A DNA stretch of 14,177 nt from an uncultured Oscillospiraceae bacterium (GTDB lineage Bacteria; Bacillota; Clostridia; Oscillospirales; Oscillospiraceae), in NCBI GenBank assembly GCA_910588105.1, contig CAJUQD010000062.1, positions 1 to 14,177 on the forward strand. The letters run 5' to 3'. The notes under the pieces are model-generated. The model saw only the letters and a program-made list of their open reading frames with translations, was not told the DNA's origin and did not search any database. The position numbers and the translations under genes were made by a program. Positions 1 to 5,780 of this stretch are shown in pieces. Position 1 is the stretch's first letter. Every line of letters starts with the position of its first letter.

Positions 1-207
1 CCAGGTCAAGCTGCTCTTTCAAATCAGAAACGAATGTGCCCCGGTATCCAGCATCCGCACAGAACTTTTGGATAGACGGATACCGCTCATACCCTCGTTT
101 CGCAGCAAATATCCCGCCTTTTGTGTCATGAATATTGGCAGCATGAACCACAACAGACAACAAGCAGCCCAGCACATCCACTACGATGTGCCGCTTCCTG
201 CCTTTCG

Positions 208-214
208 TTTTTTT
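208..214 (-). other. A7 slippery run in the transposase, candidate -1 frameshift site
   Basis: On the minus strand the transposase reads GGT GGA AAA AAA CGA. In zero frame translation stops about nine codons later. Slipping back one base gives GGKKTKGRKRHIVVDVLG, the expected family sequence. Several IS5 subgroups are known to use two overlapping frames. An inactivating indel is the alternative. Confidence 0.5.
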
Positions 215-361
215 CCACCGTCAATTCCGCGGTCTTTGCTGGCTGCTACCGTTTTCACACTCTGGGAATCAATGATCGCGTAGCTTGGACTCTCCTTGCG
301 TCCGGCATTTGTTCGCGTCTTTTTTACAAGATGCTCCAGAATTTTATCCCATAGCCCACTA

Positions 362-522
362 GGGCTTGTTTGAAAATTGTCAACACGCCCAATCGGCGGG
401 CCTTTTTCCGCCGAGCCGCGTTGCTTTGCCTTGAAATACACAAAGTATTTCTGCGCCAAATCGCCTTGCCCAGCGAAAAAATTCCTTGACGCTGGGCATA
501 TTGCCAATTTTCAAACGGCGCC
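362..522. mobile_element. 161-bp MITE-like element inserted in the IS5 transposase
   Basis: The element is flanked by TA on both sides (360-361 and 523-524). Its ends are imperfect terminal inverted repeats of about 30 bp (362-391 and 493-522, 23 of 30 matching), including an exact GTTTGAAAATTG core. Deleting it with one TA restores the transposase reading frame, which identifies both ends precisely. It carries no plausible gene; the reading frames through it are shadows. The TA duplication and end sequence suggest mobilisation by an IS5-type transposase in trans. Inside are further short inverted segments, such as CCCAGCG and CGCTGGG. Confidence 0.8.
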
Positions 523-924
523 TAATCCGGGCACGGCGATAAAAACTGTGTACAGTTGAATACGGCGGAAAATCATGAGGCAGCTGTCTCCATTTGCACC
601 CTGAATCCACCAAATACAGTACAGCATCTGTCAATTCCCGTTTGCTCCACGTGCAGTTGCGCATCCCCGTATACAATGGTGCGATTTCTTCCCACTGCTC
701 ATCGGTCAAGTCGCTGGGGTACGACCCTCTTTCCTTTTCTTCCATGTCTCTATTCTTTCACAGACCTATTCTCTTGTGAATACAGATTCTAAAAATAAAA
801 TTTCCCATGTCTTTTCTCCGAACAGGAGATAAAACATAGGGATATGGCACAGACAATTTATTGCTCACAGTCATTTTGCATAGTAGCTTGGCAACTTTCT
901 TGTATATTTTGCTGGGGAAATAGC

Positions 925-959
925 AAAACCCGAGCATAGTCATGCTATACTCGGGTTTT
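925..959 (-). terminator. Stem-loop terminator, probably of the host tRNA gene
   Basis: AAAACCCGAG pairs with CTCGGGTTTT, with an extra inner ATAG/CTAT pairing. It lies 8 bp beyond the tRNA-like 3' end (968 onward, minus strand), where a tRNA terminator is expected. The A/T tails make it potentially bidirectional. Confidence 0.65.
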
Positions 960-967
960 GTCTAATT

Positions 968-995
968 TGGCGCGGAAGGAGGGATTTGAATTTTA
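968..995 (-). repeat. Left attachment site (28-bp core), tRNA 3'-end-like
   Basis: Exact 28-bp copy of 10048-10075. On the minus strand it reads TTCAAATCCCTC, then CTTCCGCGCCA: a T-loop (TTCAAAT), the 3' half of a T-stem, the 3' half of an acceptor stem, a discriminator G and CCA. The 5' half of the T-stem is missing, so this is only the tRNA 3' end, as expected for a tyrosine-integrase site. I cannot name the isotype. The stem-loop right after it (925-959) supports this side being the chromosomal flank. Confidence 0.8.
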
Positions 996-1090
996 AACCA
1001 CCTGTGAAATAGTGTGCACACCTGTCCGTGAAACCATTGCGCCCCAACGGTTTTCTCCTTTCTTGTGTGCAATACTGTGCATAGCTGTGC

Positions 1091-1120
1091 AATCTGTAAA
1101 GGGAAAAAATAAGGGAAAAC
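1091..1120 (+). repeat. Left copy of a 30-bp direct repeat, probable integrase arm site
   Basis: Begins AATCTGTAAAGGG and is identical over 30 bp to 9961-9990. It lies about 95 bp inside the left core. TGTGCA hexamers cluster just before it (near 1012, 1066, 1074 and 1085). The rest of the 746-1190 gap shows only the stem-loop, the att core and these repeats. Confidence 0.7.
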
Positions 1121-1190
1121 TTTTTGCTATTGTGTCCAATAAAACGGACAGAATAGCAAGGGCCGGGAAAACTGCTCCCCGGCCCTTGTT

Positions 1191-1397
1191 TTATGCGTAC
1201 CTCAAACGTCCTTTGGGTTCCGGCACTTCCCGGCCCAGCTCCCGGGCGGTCTCTATCCACTCCTGGGCGATCTGTTCCACATTGTGAAGCGCCTCCTTCG
1301 CGGTAGGGCCGTCTGCCATGCACCCGGCCAACTCCGGCACCTCTGCAATATAAGCGCCGTCCTCCTCGCTCCAATACAGGATGATTTCATACTTCAC
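1191..1397 (-). CDS. hicB: HicB-like antitoxin, short form without a DNA-binding domain
   Basis: 68-aa HicB/UPF0150-fold protein, expected to bind and neutralise the HicA mRNA interferase. The family pattern is clear: YEIILYWSEEDGAYIAEVPELAGC, with GxxADGPTAKEAL-like sequence and a helix EQIAQEWIETARELG, then a charged tail. Typical HicB proteins add a C-terminal RHH or HTH domain; here the protein ends right after the partner-binding fold. The GTG start has an AGGGG Shine-Dalgarno and overlaps the end of hicA by 11 bp, so translation is probably coupled. It is the last gene of an RHH-hicA-hicB operon. DNA binding may be supplied by the first gene. Confidence 0.88.
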   Translation of the reverse strand: MKYEIILYWSEEDGAYIAEVPELAGCMADGPTAKEALHNVEQIAQEWIETARELGREVPEPKGRLRYA

Positions 1398-1650
1398 GGA
1401 TATCCCCTCCCAACTGATACTTCAAGATGATATTGCGCACCTGCTTCACCTGGTATGGCTTTGCCTTATTGCCCACAGGCTGGATATTGATGATTTCCTC
1501 CACGCCGTCCTTAGTGTAGATGAAATGATCCCCTTTTATGCGGCACTGGAAGCCCAGACGATCCAAGACTGTCCGCAGGTCTGCAAAGAGTATGCCCTTG
1601 TCCTTCGTGCCGCTGAGAAGGGACAGGAGCAGCTTTTCATATTGGCTCAT
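1387..1650 (-). CDS. hicA: HicA-like toxin (mRNA interferase)
   Basis: 87-aa protein of the HicA family, double-stranded-RNA-binding-fold toxins that cleave mRNA. The C-terminal half has the conserved G-D-H-F-I-Y segment, carrying the catalytic histidine, followed by NIQPVGNKAKPYQVKQVRNII. It is preceded by a family-typical DLRTVLDRLGF helix. The ATG overlaps the stop of the upstream RHH gene (ATGA), and its Shine-Dalgarno (GAGGGGG) lies inside that gene. The order toxin then antitoxin is usual for hicAB. The toxin looks intact, so loss of HicB should be harmful. Confidence 0.87.
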   Translation of the reverse strand: MSQYEKLLLSLLSGTKDKGILFADLRTVLDRLGFQCRIKGDHFIYTKDGVEEIINIQPVGNKAKPYQVKQVRNIILKYQLGGDIREV

Positions 1651-1859
1651 TCTACCCCCTCAGAGGCCCCAGGAACGCCGCTATCCCTTTCCATAGTCTC
1701 CGATATGGCGCGGTTGATAAAGCCGTTCACGGATTCGCTGTGGGCCTCGGCGTGGGCCTGTATGATTGCTTTGCGGCCTTTAGGCATTGTCAAATTCACT
1801 CGGTCAACGTTCTCCTTTTGCCATGTGTTCTTATACTCAGTTTTTCCAGCCATCGTCAT
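1647..1859 (-). CDS. Ribbon-helix-helix (Arc/MetJ-type) regulator heading the hicAB operon
   Basis: 70-aa protein with a basic N-terminus, a beta strand (DRVNLTMPKG), helix A (RKAIIQAHAEAHSES) and helix B (VNGFINRAISETMERD), the layout of Arc/MetJ-type DNA-binding dimers. I chose the ATG at 1859 because AGGAGG lies 4 bases upstream; the ATG two codons later is also possible, and the longer upstream extension is unsupported. It overlaps hicA by ATGA. It probably represses the operon through the palindromes at 1932-2009. A close relative (12046-12252) sits beside a different effector gene. Its DNA target is inference. Confidence 0.8.
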   Translation of the reverse strand: MTMAGKTEYKNTWQKENVDRVNLTMPKGRKAIIQAHAEAHSESVNGFINRAISETMERDSGVPGASEGVE

Positions 1860-1913
1860 TTCTCCTCCTGTCGGAAGCCTCGAAATTTGAGCCCCTTCTT
1901 CCAGTATGGTCAT

Positions 1914-1942
1914 AGTATACCACATCTGTCAATCGTGCGCAA
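1914..1942 (-). promoter_or_regulatory. Promoter of the RHH-hicA-hicB operon
   Basis: On the minus strand TTGCGC (1937-1942), a 17-bp spacer, then TATACT (1914-1919). The -35 lies inside the operator palindrome at 1932-1945, so a bound repressor would block it. Confidence 0.6.
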
Positions 1943-2009
1943 GATTAAAAGTGTCCAAAATATCGTGCGCAAGATTGTGTGGTTTGTCAATTGAAATCGT
2001 GCGCACGAT
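1932..2009. promoter_or_regulatory. Three palindromic operators, ATCGTGCGCA(C/A)GAT
   Basis: 14-bp sites at 1932-1945, 1962-1975 and 1996-2009, spaced 30 and 34 bp (about three helical turns) start to start. The third is a perfect palindrome, ATCGTGCGCACGAT; the other two differ by one base. The outer sites overlap the promoters of the divergent transcription units. The RHH protein at 1647-1859 is the likely binder. Confidence 0.72.
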
Positions 2010-2019
2010 ATGATATATT
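1991..2019 (+). promoter_or_regulatory. Promoter for the plus-strand gene pair at 2185 and 2562
   Basis: TTGAAA (1991-1996), a 17-bp spacer, then TATATT (2014-2019). The perfect operator palindrome fills most of the spacer. A leader of about 160 nt follows before the first gene; it holds no ORF that I support. Confidence 0.6.
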
Positions 2020-2184
2020 ATAATCACAGCAAGGGAGAACACCCCAAGCGGTCAGGCCAACTGGAGAAGTCCACAGTGTGGGGAAGAACCAGAGATAAGA
2101 GCGGGACGGGATTTCCAAAGCCCTGGGAGCGAGTAGACAGAAGCCCACCGCCGCCCAACTAATTCAAAATAGGAGGTACACCCC

Positions 2185-2463
2185 ATGAATATGAACGAAT
2201 TAAACACCACCGCCCAAAGCCTGATGAGCGTCCGGGGCATGATTGAGGAGTTACAGGCCGAGGCGGAAGCCCTCACCGACAGGCTCAAGGCCGCCATGGT
2301 GGAGCAGGGAACGGAAGCCCTCCAGGGGGACGGCTGGAAAGCCACCTGGAAGAACGTGAACAACCACCGCTTTGACAGCAAGAGCTTCAAGGCCGACCAC
2401 GCCGACCTGTATAGCCAGTACAGCAAGGCCACCACCACGACCCGCTTTGTTCTGAGCGTATGA
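2185..2463 (+). CDS. Small phage-type protein of unknown function
   Basis: 92-aa protein. The N-terminal half is a probable helix or coiled coil (MIEELQAEAEALTDRLKAAM). The C-terminal half has W-K-A-T-W-K-N-V, RFDSKSFKADHADLYSQYSK and TRFVLSV, a pattern I associate with small conserved proteins of Firmicute prophages, often near recombination genes; I cannot name a function. AGGAGG lies 8 bases before the ATG. It is first in a plus-strand unit under the operator-controlled promoter and divergent from the RHH-hicAB operon, so the two units probably share regulation. Confidence 0.75.
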   Translation: MNMNELNTTAQSLMSVRGMIEELQAEAEALTDRLKAAMVEQGTEALQGDGWKATWKNVNNHRFDSKSFKADHADLYSQYSKATTTTRFVLSV

Positions 2464-2467
2464 GAAA

Positions 2468-2535
2468 GGCCCCTTGCAAGGGGCCCACACCAACCACCAC
2501 AGGGAGGCCGGTACACCCCATTGTACCAGCCTCCC
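2468..2535 (+). other. Two strong stem-loops between two plus-strand genes
   Basis: A perfect 18-bp palindrome, GGCCCCTTGCAAGGGGCC (2468-2485), starts 4 bases after the upstream stop. A second stem-loop (2502-2535) pairs GGGAGGC with GCCTCCC and GGTACA with TGTACC. Neither has a T-run, so they look more like mRNA-processing or stability elements, or a block to coupled translation, than terminators. Confidence 0.55.
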
Positions 2536-2561
2536 ACCCGAAAAGCAAGGAGGAATTAACA

Positions 2562-2846
2562 TTGCATTGTGAAGTTGCGGCCCCTGCCGCCAAATGGACA
2601 GACCGCCCCATGTTTGACCTTTCCCCTTCCGTTTTGGAGGTTCAGGCGGCAAAGGCCGTTTTTATAAATAAGCTCACGCAGAACCGGGAGTATACCCGGT
2701 GCCGGCCTGAGAATCCGCTGCACATGTCGCCCGACACGGTGATAGCCTGTGCGCTGGCGGAGGTCTGGCGGCAAGGCAAGAGATACCAGCGTGACGGAGA
2801 CAACGCCGCCCTGTTGGAACTGGCGGGGATATGTCCGGGGGAGTAA
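2562..2846 (+). CDS. Hypothetical protein with TTG start
   Basis: 94-aa protein that I do not recognise. I chose the TTG because AGGAGG lies 8 bases upstream; an in-frame extension to 2460 would run through the two stem-loops and has no good ribosome site. Visible features are an N-terminal Ala/Pro-rich stretch, an amphipathic helix (SVLEVQAAKAVFINKLTQ), a segment PLHMSPDTVIACALAEVWRQ and a final helix ALLELAGI. There are no metal or nucleotide motifs. It shares the operator-controlled promoter with the upstream gene and ends 84 bp before a convergent XRE gene; that gap holds nothing I recognise. Confidence 0.6.
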   Translation: MHCEVAAPAAKWTDRPMFDLSPSVLEVQAAKAVFINKLTQNREYTRCRPENPLHMSPDTVIACALAEVWRQGKRYQRDGDNAALLELAGICPGE

Positions 2847-2930
2847 TGCCCCCTGGAACGGCCTCCCGCTCGCCTGTAGATCGTCCAGGAGCGCGGCCAG
2901 TCAAGGATATTCCCCGCCCCATGGAACACG

Positions 2931-3152
2931 CTACAGCGGCCCCAGCGGTGCCCTACGGCCCGCCAGATCGTCCAATGTCACGTGGAAGAACTCGGCAAGC
3001 GCCAGCAGTACGGGCAGCGTTGGGCTTATGTCCCCGCGTTCATACCTGGATATCGTATTCTTTCCCAGGCCGCAAAGGTCGGCCAGTACCCGTTGGCTGA
3101 TACCGCGCTGCTTTCTCAATTGCCGGAGCCTCCGGGCGAATCCATCATCCAC
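2931..3152 (-). CDS. XRE-family helix-turn-helix regulator
   Basis: 73-aa single-domain HTH_XRE (Cro/CI-type) protein: FARRLRQLRKQRGISQRVLAD, then the recognition-helix region GLGKNTISRYERGDISPTLPVLLALAEFF. I take the GTG at 3152, 8 bases after AGGGG. The frame stays open to a TTG at 3263 (110 aa) through an arginine-rich, possibly coding segment, so a longer form is possible. It is the last minus-strand gene of the early block and converges with the plus-strand pair. Its target is unknown; it may be transcribed with the sigma-like gene upstream. Confidence 0.8.
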   Translation of the reverse strand: MDDGFARRLRQLRKQRGISQRVLADLCGLGKNTISRYERGDISPTLPVLLALAEFFHVTLDDLAGRRAPLGPL

Positions 3153-3305
3153 ATAATCATCCCCTGTCTGCGTTTTAAGGCCCCTGTAGCGCGCTTTCGG
3201 CGCATGTGGGTATCTCTCTGCCCTCATGCGAGTGGGCGCTGATTTGCGGGCCTCCTGGCCCAAAATTCAGGGCACACTTTTCCTTGTTCCTGTGAGTTTG
3301 GCCGC

Positions 3306-3905
3306 CTACAAGAACCCCGCCAGAGAGCGGGACACCTTGGGATGCCGCAGCGCCCGCATGGCCCTCCCCAGCGCCCGATTATCTACGGGCACCCCCTGCC
3401 AGTACCGTCCCCGGATAGCCGCCCGCTGCTCCGGGGGCAGCCCGGCAATAGCCACCGCAAGCACATCACAGAGCCTTGCCCGCCGGTCATCCTCCTCCAC
3501 CGCCAACATGGCCAGCTCTGCCCCCGGGTCGGGGATGGCGTCCCCCAGCATGATCCCCTCCGGGTCATCTGCGGAAGCCGGAGCGTCCAGGCTGGCCGCA
3601 CCGGCCAGCGGGTCGAGCCTGTCCCGCTGTGTCCTCATGCCGCAGGCGGCGGTAAAGGCCCCCTTCAAATACACCATGTACCAGGTGGAAAACCGCGCCC
3701 CAACTCCGCTGTCGAAGGTGCCTACAGCCTCCAACAGCGCGATAAATGCCTCCTGGCCCAAATCTTCCAGTTCCACCCCGTTTCGGTTGGCCGCCGCCCA
3801 TCGCCCGGCCTCCTTGAACGCCAGGCGGCGCATATTCGCCCACAGCGGCATGATCTGTCCTGTGTCCCCGGCCTGGATCAGCGCCACCAATTCCTCGTTG
3901 CCCAT
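3306..3905 (-). CDS. Sigma-70-like RNA polymerase sigma factor (phage or mobile-element type)
   Basis: 199-aa protein with a sigma region 2-like N-terminus: LVALIQAGDTGQIMPLWAN, then ELEDLGQEAFIALLEAVGTFD, then ARFSTWYMVYLKGAFTAA (core-binding and -10-recognition segments). An acidic linker and a region 4-like C-terminus follow (LPPEQRAAIRGRYWQG, ALGRAMRALRHPKVSRSLAGFL). The ending ALRxLRHPxxSRxL is common in sigma-like regulators of clostridial mobile elements. I start at 3905 (MGNEEL) because that is where the sigma domain begins; GGGAGGG lies 12 bases upstream. An upstream ATG at 3992 is less likely. It could direct polymerase to element promoters, but no cognate promoter is evident. Confidence 0.8.
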   Translation of the reverse strand: MGNEELVALIQAGDTGQIMPLWANMRRLAFKEAGRWAAANRNGVELEDLGQEAFIALLEAVGTFDSGVGARFSTWYMVYLKGAFTAACGMRTQRDRLDPLAGAASLDAPASADDPEGIMLGDAIPDPGAELAMLAVEEDDRRARLCDVLAVAIAGLPPEQRAAIRGRYWQGVPVDNRALGRAMRALRHPKVSRSLAGFL

Positions 3906-4040
3906 TTCCTGTTTTTCCCTCCCGGATTTCGCCGCTATTCGGAACGCGCCCCCCCGCGCGCGTTGTCGTGTTGGAAAATTCCCTGGGGACATGATAGCAC
4001 ACCCTGCCGGGGCATGTCAGGGCTTTCCCGCATTTTCTAC

Positions 4041-4074
4041 GCAGATAAACCTAAAGTTATATCTGCTATCAAGT
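4041..4074 (-). other. Candidate double-strand origin: ACTTGATA nick motif plus hairpin
   Basis: On the minus strand ACTTGATA (4067-4074) overlaps the rep stop codon. It is followed at once by a stem-loop whose arms start GCAGATA and end TATCTGC (4041-4066). CTTG^ATA is the nick sequence known for pC194 and phiX174-type HUH initiators. A second ACTTGATA lies on the plus strand at 4146-4153 inside rep, so chance occurrence must be considered. Candidate only. Confidence 0.4.
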
Positions 4075-4827
4075 CTGATTTTGCGGGGGCGGTATTCGGT
4101 TGTTGGGCGCTGCGCGCCCCTGCGGGGTGAGCAGCGGGAGCCAGTACTTGATATAGCAGTAGCTTCCATATTCTGTCATGCGCTCTTCCCGCTCGATCAT
4201 GTGGCACCCAGGAGGAGCGGTCAGGGTGGTGTCATCGGGTACAAAGCAGGTTTCCACGGTGGGCTTGCGCAGGTTCCGGCTTCGCGTCCACATCTGCGCC
4301 CCCACTGGGCGGCCCTCCACGCTCTCCTTGGTGATGTACGAGGCCAGCGCCGCAAAGTCGTTTTCGTCAACCTGCTCCGCCTCTACAAGATCGCCATGGG
4401 GCCACAGGCTGCGGATCACCTCAATATCTCGCCCGGTGGCGTTGATTACTACGTGGTGGTGCAAGCGGGCTTTCCCGTGCTTTTCCTCGGTGGTATAGAC
4501 GTAGCGCAGCGCCTGGCCCCGGGCCGCCCGGTGCCGGCGCAGATTCCTTAAAAACTCCCGCACCAGCTTCACCGCCCCGGCCCGCTTGGCCGGAAGCGCC
4601 CCGTCCCGGTATGTGAGGGTGAGGAACAGGTCTCCCGCGGTGAAGTTGGCCGCCAGGAGCATTTCCAGCTTGCCCCTGGCGGCCTTGTCGTTCATGCGCT
4701 GCTGGGCGGCGGCGGTTATATGGGACTTTTCCGCCCGCGCCCGCTCGGTGTCGCGGGGTTCCGGGGCCGTATACAGGATGGTTTTCACCAGGCGGCCCGC
4801 CGTGATGGTTTTCTTTCGCTTTGCCAT
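4069..4827 (-). CDS. HUH-endonuclease rolling-circle replication initiator (Rep)
   Basis: 252-aa protein with the three motifs of single-tyrosine HUH Rep proteins in order: FLTLTY at residues 68-73, the metal-binding RLHHHVVIN at 121-129, and the nicking tyrosine in SYITKE (Tyr164, Lys167). Such enzymes nick one origin strand, remain on its 5' end and prime rolling-circle copying. A basic N-terminus (MAKRKK) and a less conserved C-terminal tail flank the core. I chose the ATG at 4827; a GTG at 4839 directly abuts the upstream stop codon. It is translated after the 55-aa zinc-ribbon gene and before the sigma-like gene. The absence of relaxase accessory genes favours replication over conjugation. 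A possible nick site overlaps its stop codon. Confidence 0.85.
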   Translation of the reverse strand: MAKRKKTITAGRLVKTILYTAPEPRDTERARAEKSHITAAAQQRMNDKAARGKLEMLLAANFTAGDLFLTLTYRDGALPAKRAGAVKLVREFLRNLRRHRAARGQALRYVYTTEEKHGKARLHHHVVINATGRDIEVIRSLWPHGDLVEAEQVDENDFAALASYITKESVEGRPVGAQMWTRSRNLRKPTVETCFVPDDTTLTAPPGCHMIEREERMTEYGSYCYIKYWLPLLTPQGRAAPNNRIPPPQNQT

Positions 4828-4839
4828 GCTGTGCCCCAC

Positions 4840-5007
4840 TCAGTGCATGGTTCCAACCCGTTGCTTTGCCGCCAGCTCCAGGGCGAAGCGGCCCAGCCGG
4901 GCCCGGTTGTCCGGGGTCAGCATTTCATAGCGGGCGGCGATGCAGTCACAGGCTTCCCCGGGGTCGAGATGTGCCCCGCAATAGGGGCAGATTTTATAAA
5001 TTCCCAT
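4840..5007 (-). CDS. 55-aa zinc-ribbon protein upstream of Rep
   Basis: Short gene, easily missed. Translation starts MGIYKICPYCGAHLD, has a second cysteine pair (ACDC) about ten residues later, and ends with helix-forming RLGRFALELAAKQR. The CPYC...CDC spacing suggests one zinc site. GGAGG lies 9 bases before the ATG. Its stop codon is directly followed by the alternative GTG start of rep, indicating coupling. The function is unknown; a helper of Rep or a DNA-binding accessory would fit the position. An overlapping longer frame from 5132 was rejected because it lacks a ribosome site and recognisable content. Confidence 0.72.
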   Translation of the reverse strand: MGIYKICPYCGAHLDPGEACDCIAARYEMLTPDNRARLGRFALELAAKQRVGTMH

Positions 5008-5079
5008 GCTTGCAAATCCTCCATTCCTATGGTATCATTGGAGGGAGAAGAGGCCGCTTCAAAACCTGTTCTACCCTTG

Positions 5080-5119
5080 CCACCCCCGGTACTGCGAATA
5101 CCGAGGGTGGTGTTTTTTT
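5080..5119 (+). terminator. Plus-oriented terminator inside the minus-strand operon
   Basis: CCACCCCCGGTA pairs with TACCGAGGGTGG (one mismatch) around a 7-base loop, followed by seven T within 9 bases on the plus strand. There is no plus-strand gene to its left, so it may stop antisense transcription or act as an RNA hairpin in the operon message. Confidence 0.6.
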
Positions 5120-5132
5120 GTGGGCTCGGCAC

Positions 5133-5492
5133 TTATGCCGGAAGCTCCTTTGTGATTTTCATGTTGCTCATGCGCGAACAATCCACTGTTCTGCCGTTCC
5201 ATGCATCTTGTGCCGCCGCAATGCCTCGCTCCAGGCTTTCGGGAAGTAATGGGGTACTGAGCTTGCCAGGAGTAATGATCGTAGCATAGATACTCGCTGC
5301 TGGGCCATATGCACCGCACGAACAGCACCTCACCCAAGCCCCACACCGACCATATACGGGATGGCACACAATGATCTTGGCGCTCCCCGTTCGACGACAA
5401 AACGGGCAAGGCTCCAACTCGGGGGTGTCTTGTTCATTGGATTCCCATACATGGTCTTTCTGGAGCTTTTTCATGATTTCGCCAATGTTCAT
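5133..5492 (-). CDS. Lar-like restriction alleviation / zinc-finger protein
   Basis: 119-aa protein with the Lar-family pattern: LEPCPFC (Cys29, Cys32), then GAWVRCCSCGAYGPAA (Cys57, Cys59), then AAQDAWNGR, equivalent to the family's A-x-x-x-WN-x-R. In the Rac prophage, Lar eases type I restriction by modulating methylation; many phage-borne relatives are uncharacterised small zinc proteins, so the role here is inference. I start at 5492 (MNIGEI) because AGGAAG lies 7 bases upstream. The N-terminal 26 residues and the C-terminal tail are outside the domain. It lies downstream of the excisionase-like gene and upstream of the zinc-ribbon gene in the early operon. Confidence 0.72.
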   Translation of the reverse strand: MNIGEIMKKLQKDHVWESNEQDTPELEPCPFCRRTGSAKIIVCHPVYGRCGAWVRCCSCGAYGPAASIYATIITPGKLSTPLLPESLERGIAAAQDAWNGRTVDCSRMSNMKITKELPA

Positions 5493-5555
5493 ACTTGACT
5501 TCCTTTCCCCCACCCCGTAAAATGAGGGTAGGCCTTGTTTTGGTTAGGTGCCTTG

Positions 5556-5780
5556 CTAGGTCTCTTTTCCGCTCAGAGTGTTGGTAGCGCTCTGGGCGGA
5601 TTCTTTTTGCCCTCCGGCCTTTTCCCGCACCCATGCCGCCAGCAGTTCCCGGGAGATCAGCCGCCGCCCGCCCACGGAAAGCGCGGGGAAGCCCTCCTGA
5701 TGGATCAGGTTATACATGGTGTGCCGGGACACGCCCAGGGCCCGCGCCGCCTCTGTGATGCTGTATGTAAGCTCAGCCAT
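5556..5780 (-). CDS. xis: Excisionase-like DNA-binding protein (winged HTH)
   Basis: 74-aa protein of the excisionase/AlpA-like HTH_17 family: LTYSITEAARALGVSRHTMYNLIH, then EGFPALSVGGRRLISRELLAAWV and a basic tail. Such proteins bind and bend att DNA to steer a tyrosine integrase toward excision, and often regulate transcription too. The ATG at 5780 has GGAGG 8 bases upstream; the frame extends to 5834 but without a better start. Its start overlaps the end of a 34-aa ORF (5773-5877), so translation is probably coupled. It lies in the same element as the integrase but on the opposite strand, in the CI/Cro-controlled operon. Some family members are only regulators. Confidence 0.78.
   Translation of the reverse strand: MAELTYSITEAARALGVSRHTMYNLIHQEGFPALSVGGRRLISRELLAAWVREKAGGQKESAQSATNTLSGKET

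Larger units (their letters stand above)
1..745 (-). pseudogene. IS5-family transposase, interrupted by a MITE-like insertion; 3' end off the window
   Basis: DDE transposase of the IS5 superfamily, which would cut and move its own insertion sequence. The N-terminal part (745 down to 524) has the family signature YPSDLTDEQWEEIAPL and SGCKWRQLPHDFPPYSTVH. A 161-bp insert (362-522) then breaks the gene. Removing it with one TA copy restores RARI-SGLWDKIL, and the sequence continues through the first catalytic aspartate (AIIDSQSVKT). At an A7 run (208-214, minus strand) the reading frame ends soon in zero frame, but a -1 shift restores KRHIVVDVLG and then FCADAGYRGT with the second aspartate. The final catalytic glutamate lies beyond base 1. 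I mark it as a pseudogene because of the insertion. The A7 run may be a normal programmed frameshift or a decay mutation. Confidence 0.88.

Noticed and set aside
181..507. 108-aa minus-strand frame starting inside the MITE
   Set aside because: Its first part is MITE sequence and its second part is the middle of the transposase; it is an insertion artefact, not a gene.
968..995. A complete tRNA gene at the att core
   Set aside because: Only the T-loop, the 3' T-stem strand, the 3' acceptor strand and CCA are present; neither neighbouring side supplies the 5' part.
3226..4551. 441-aa plus-strand frame and similar long frames at 3342-4130 and 5535-6398
   Set aside because: They are antisense to clear sigma, Rep, Lar-region and HTH genes, lack ribosome sites and show low-complexity Pro/Arg-rich sequence typical of GC-rich shadow frames.
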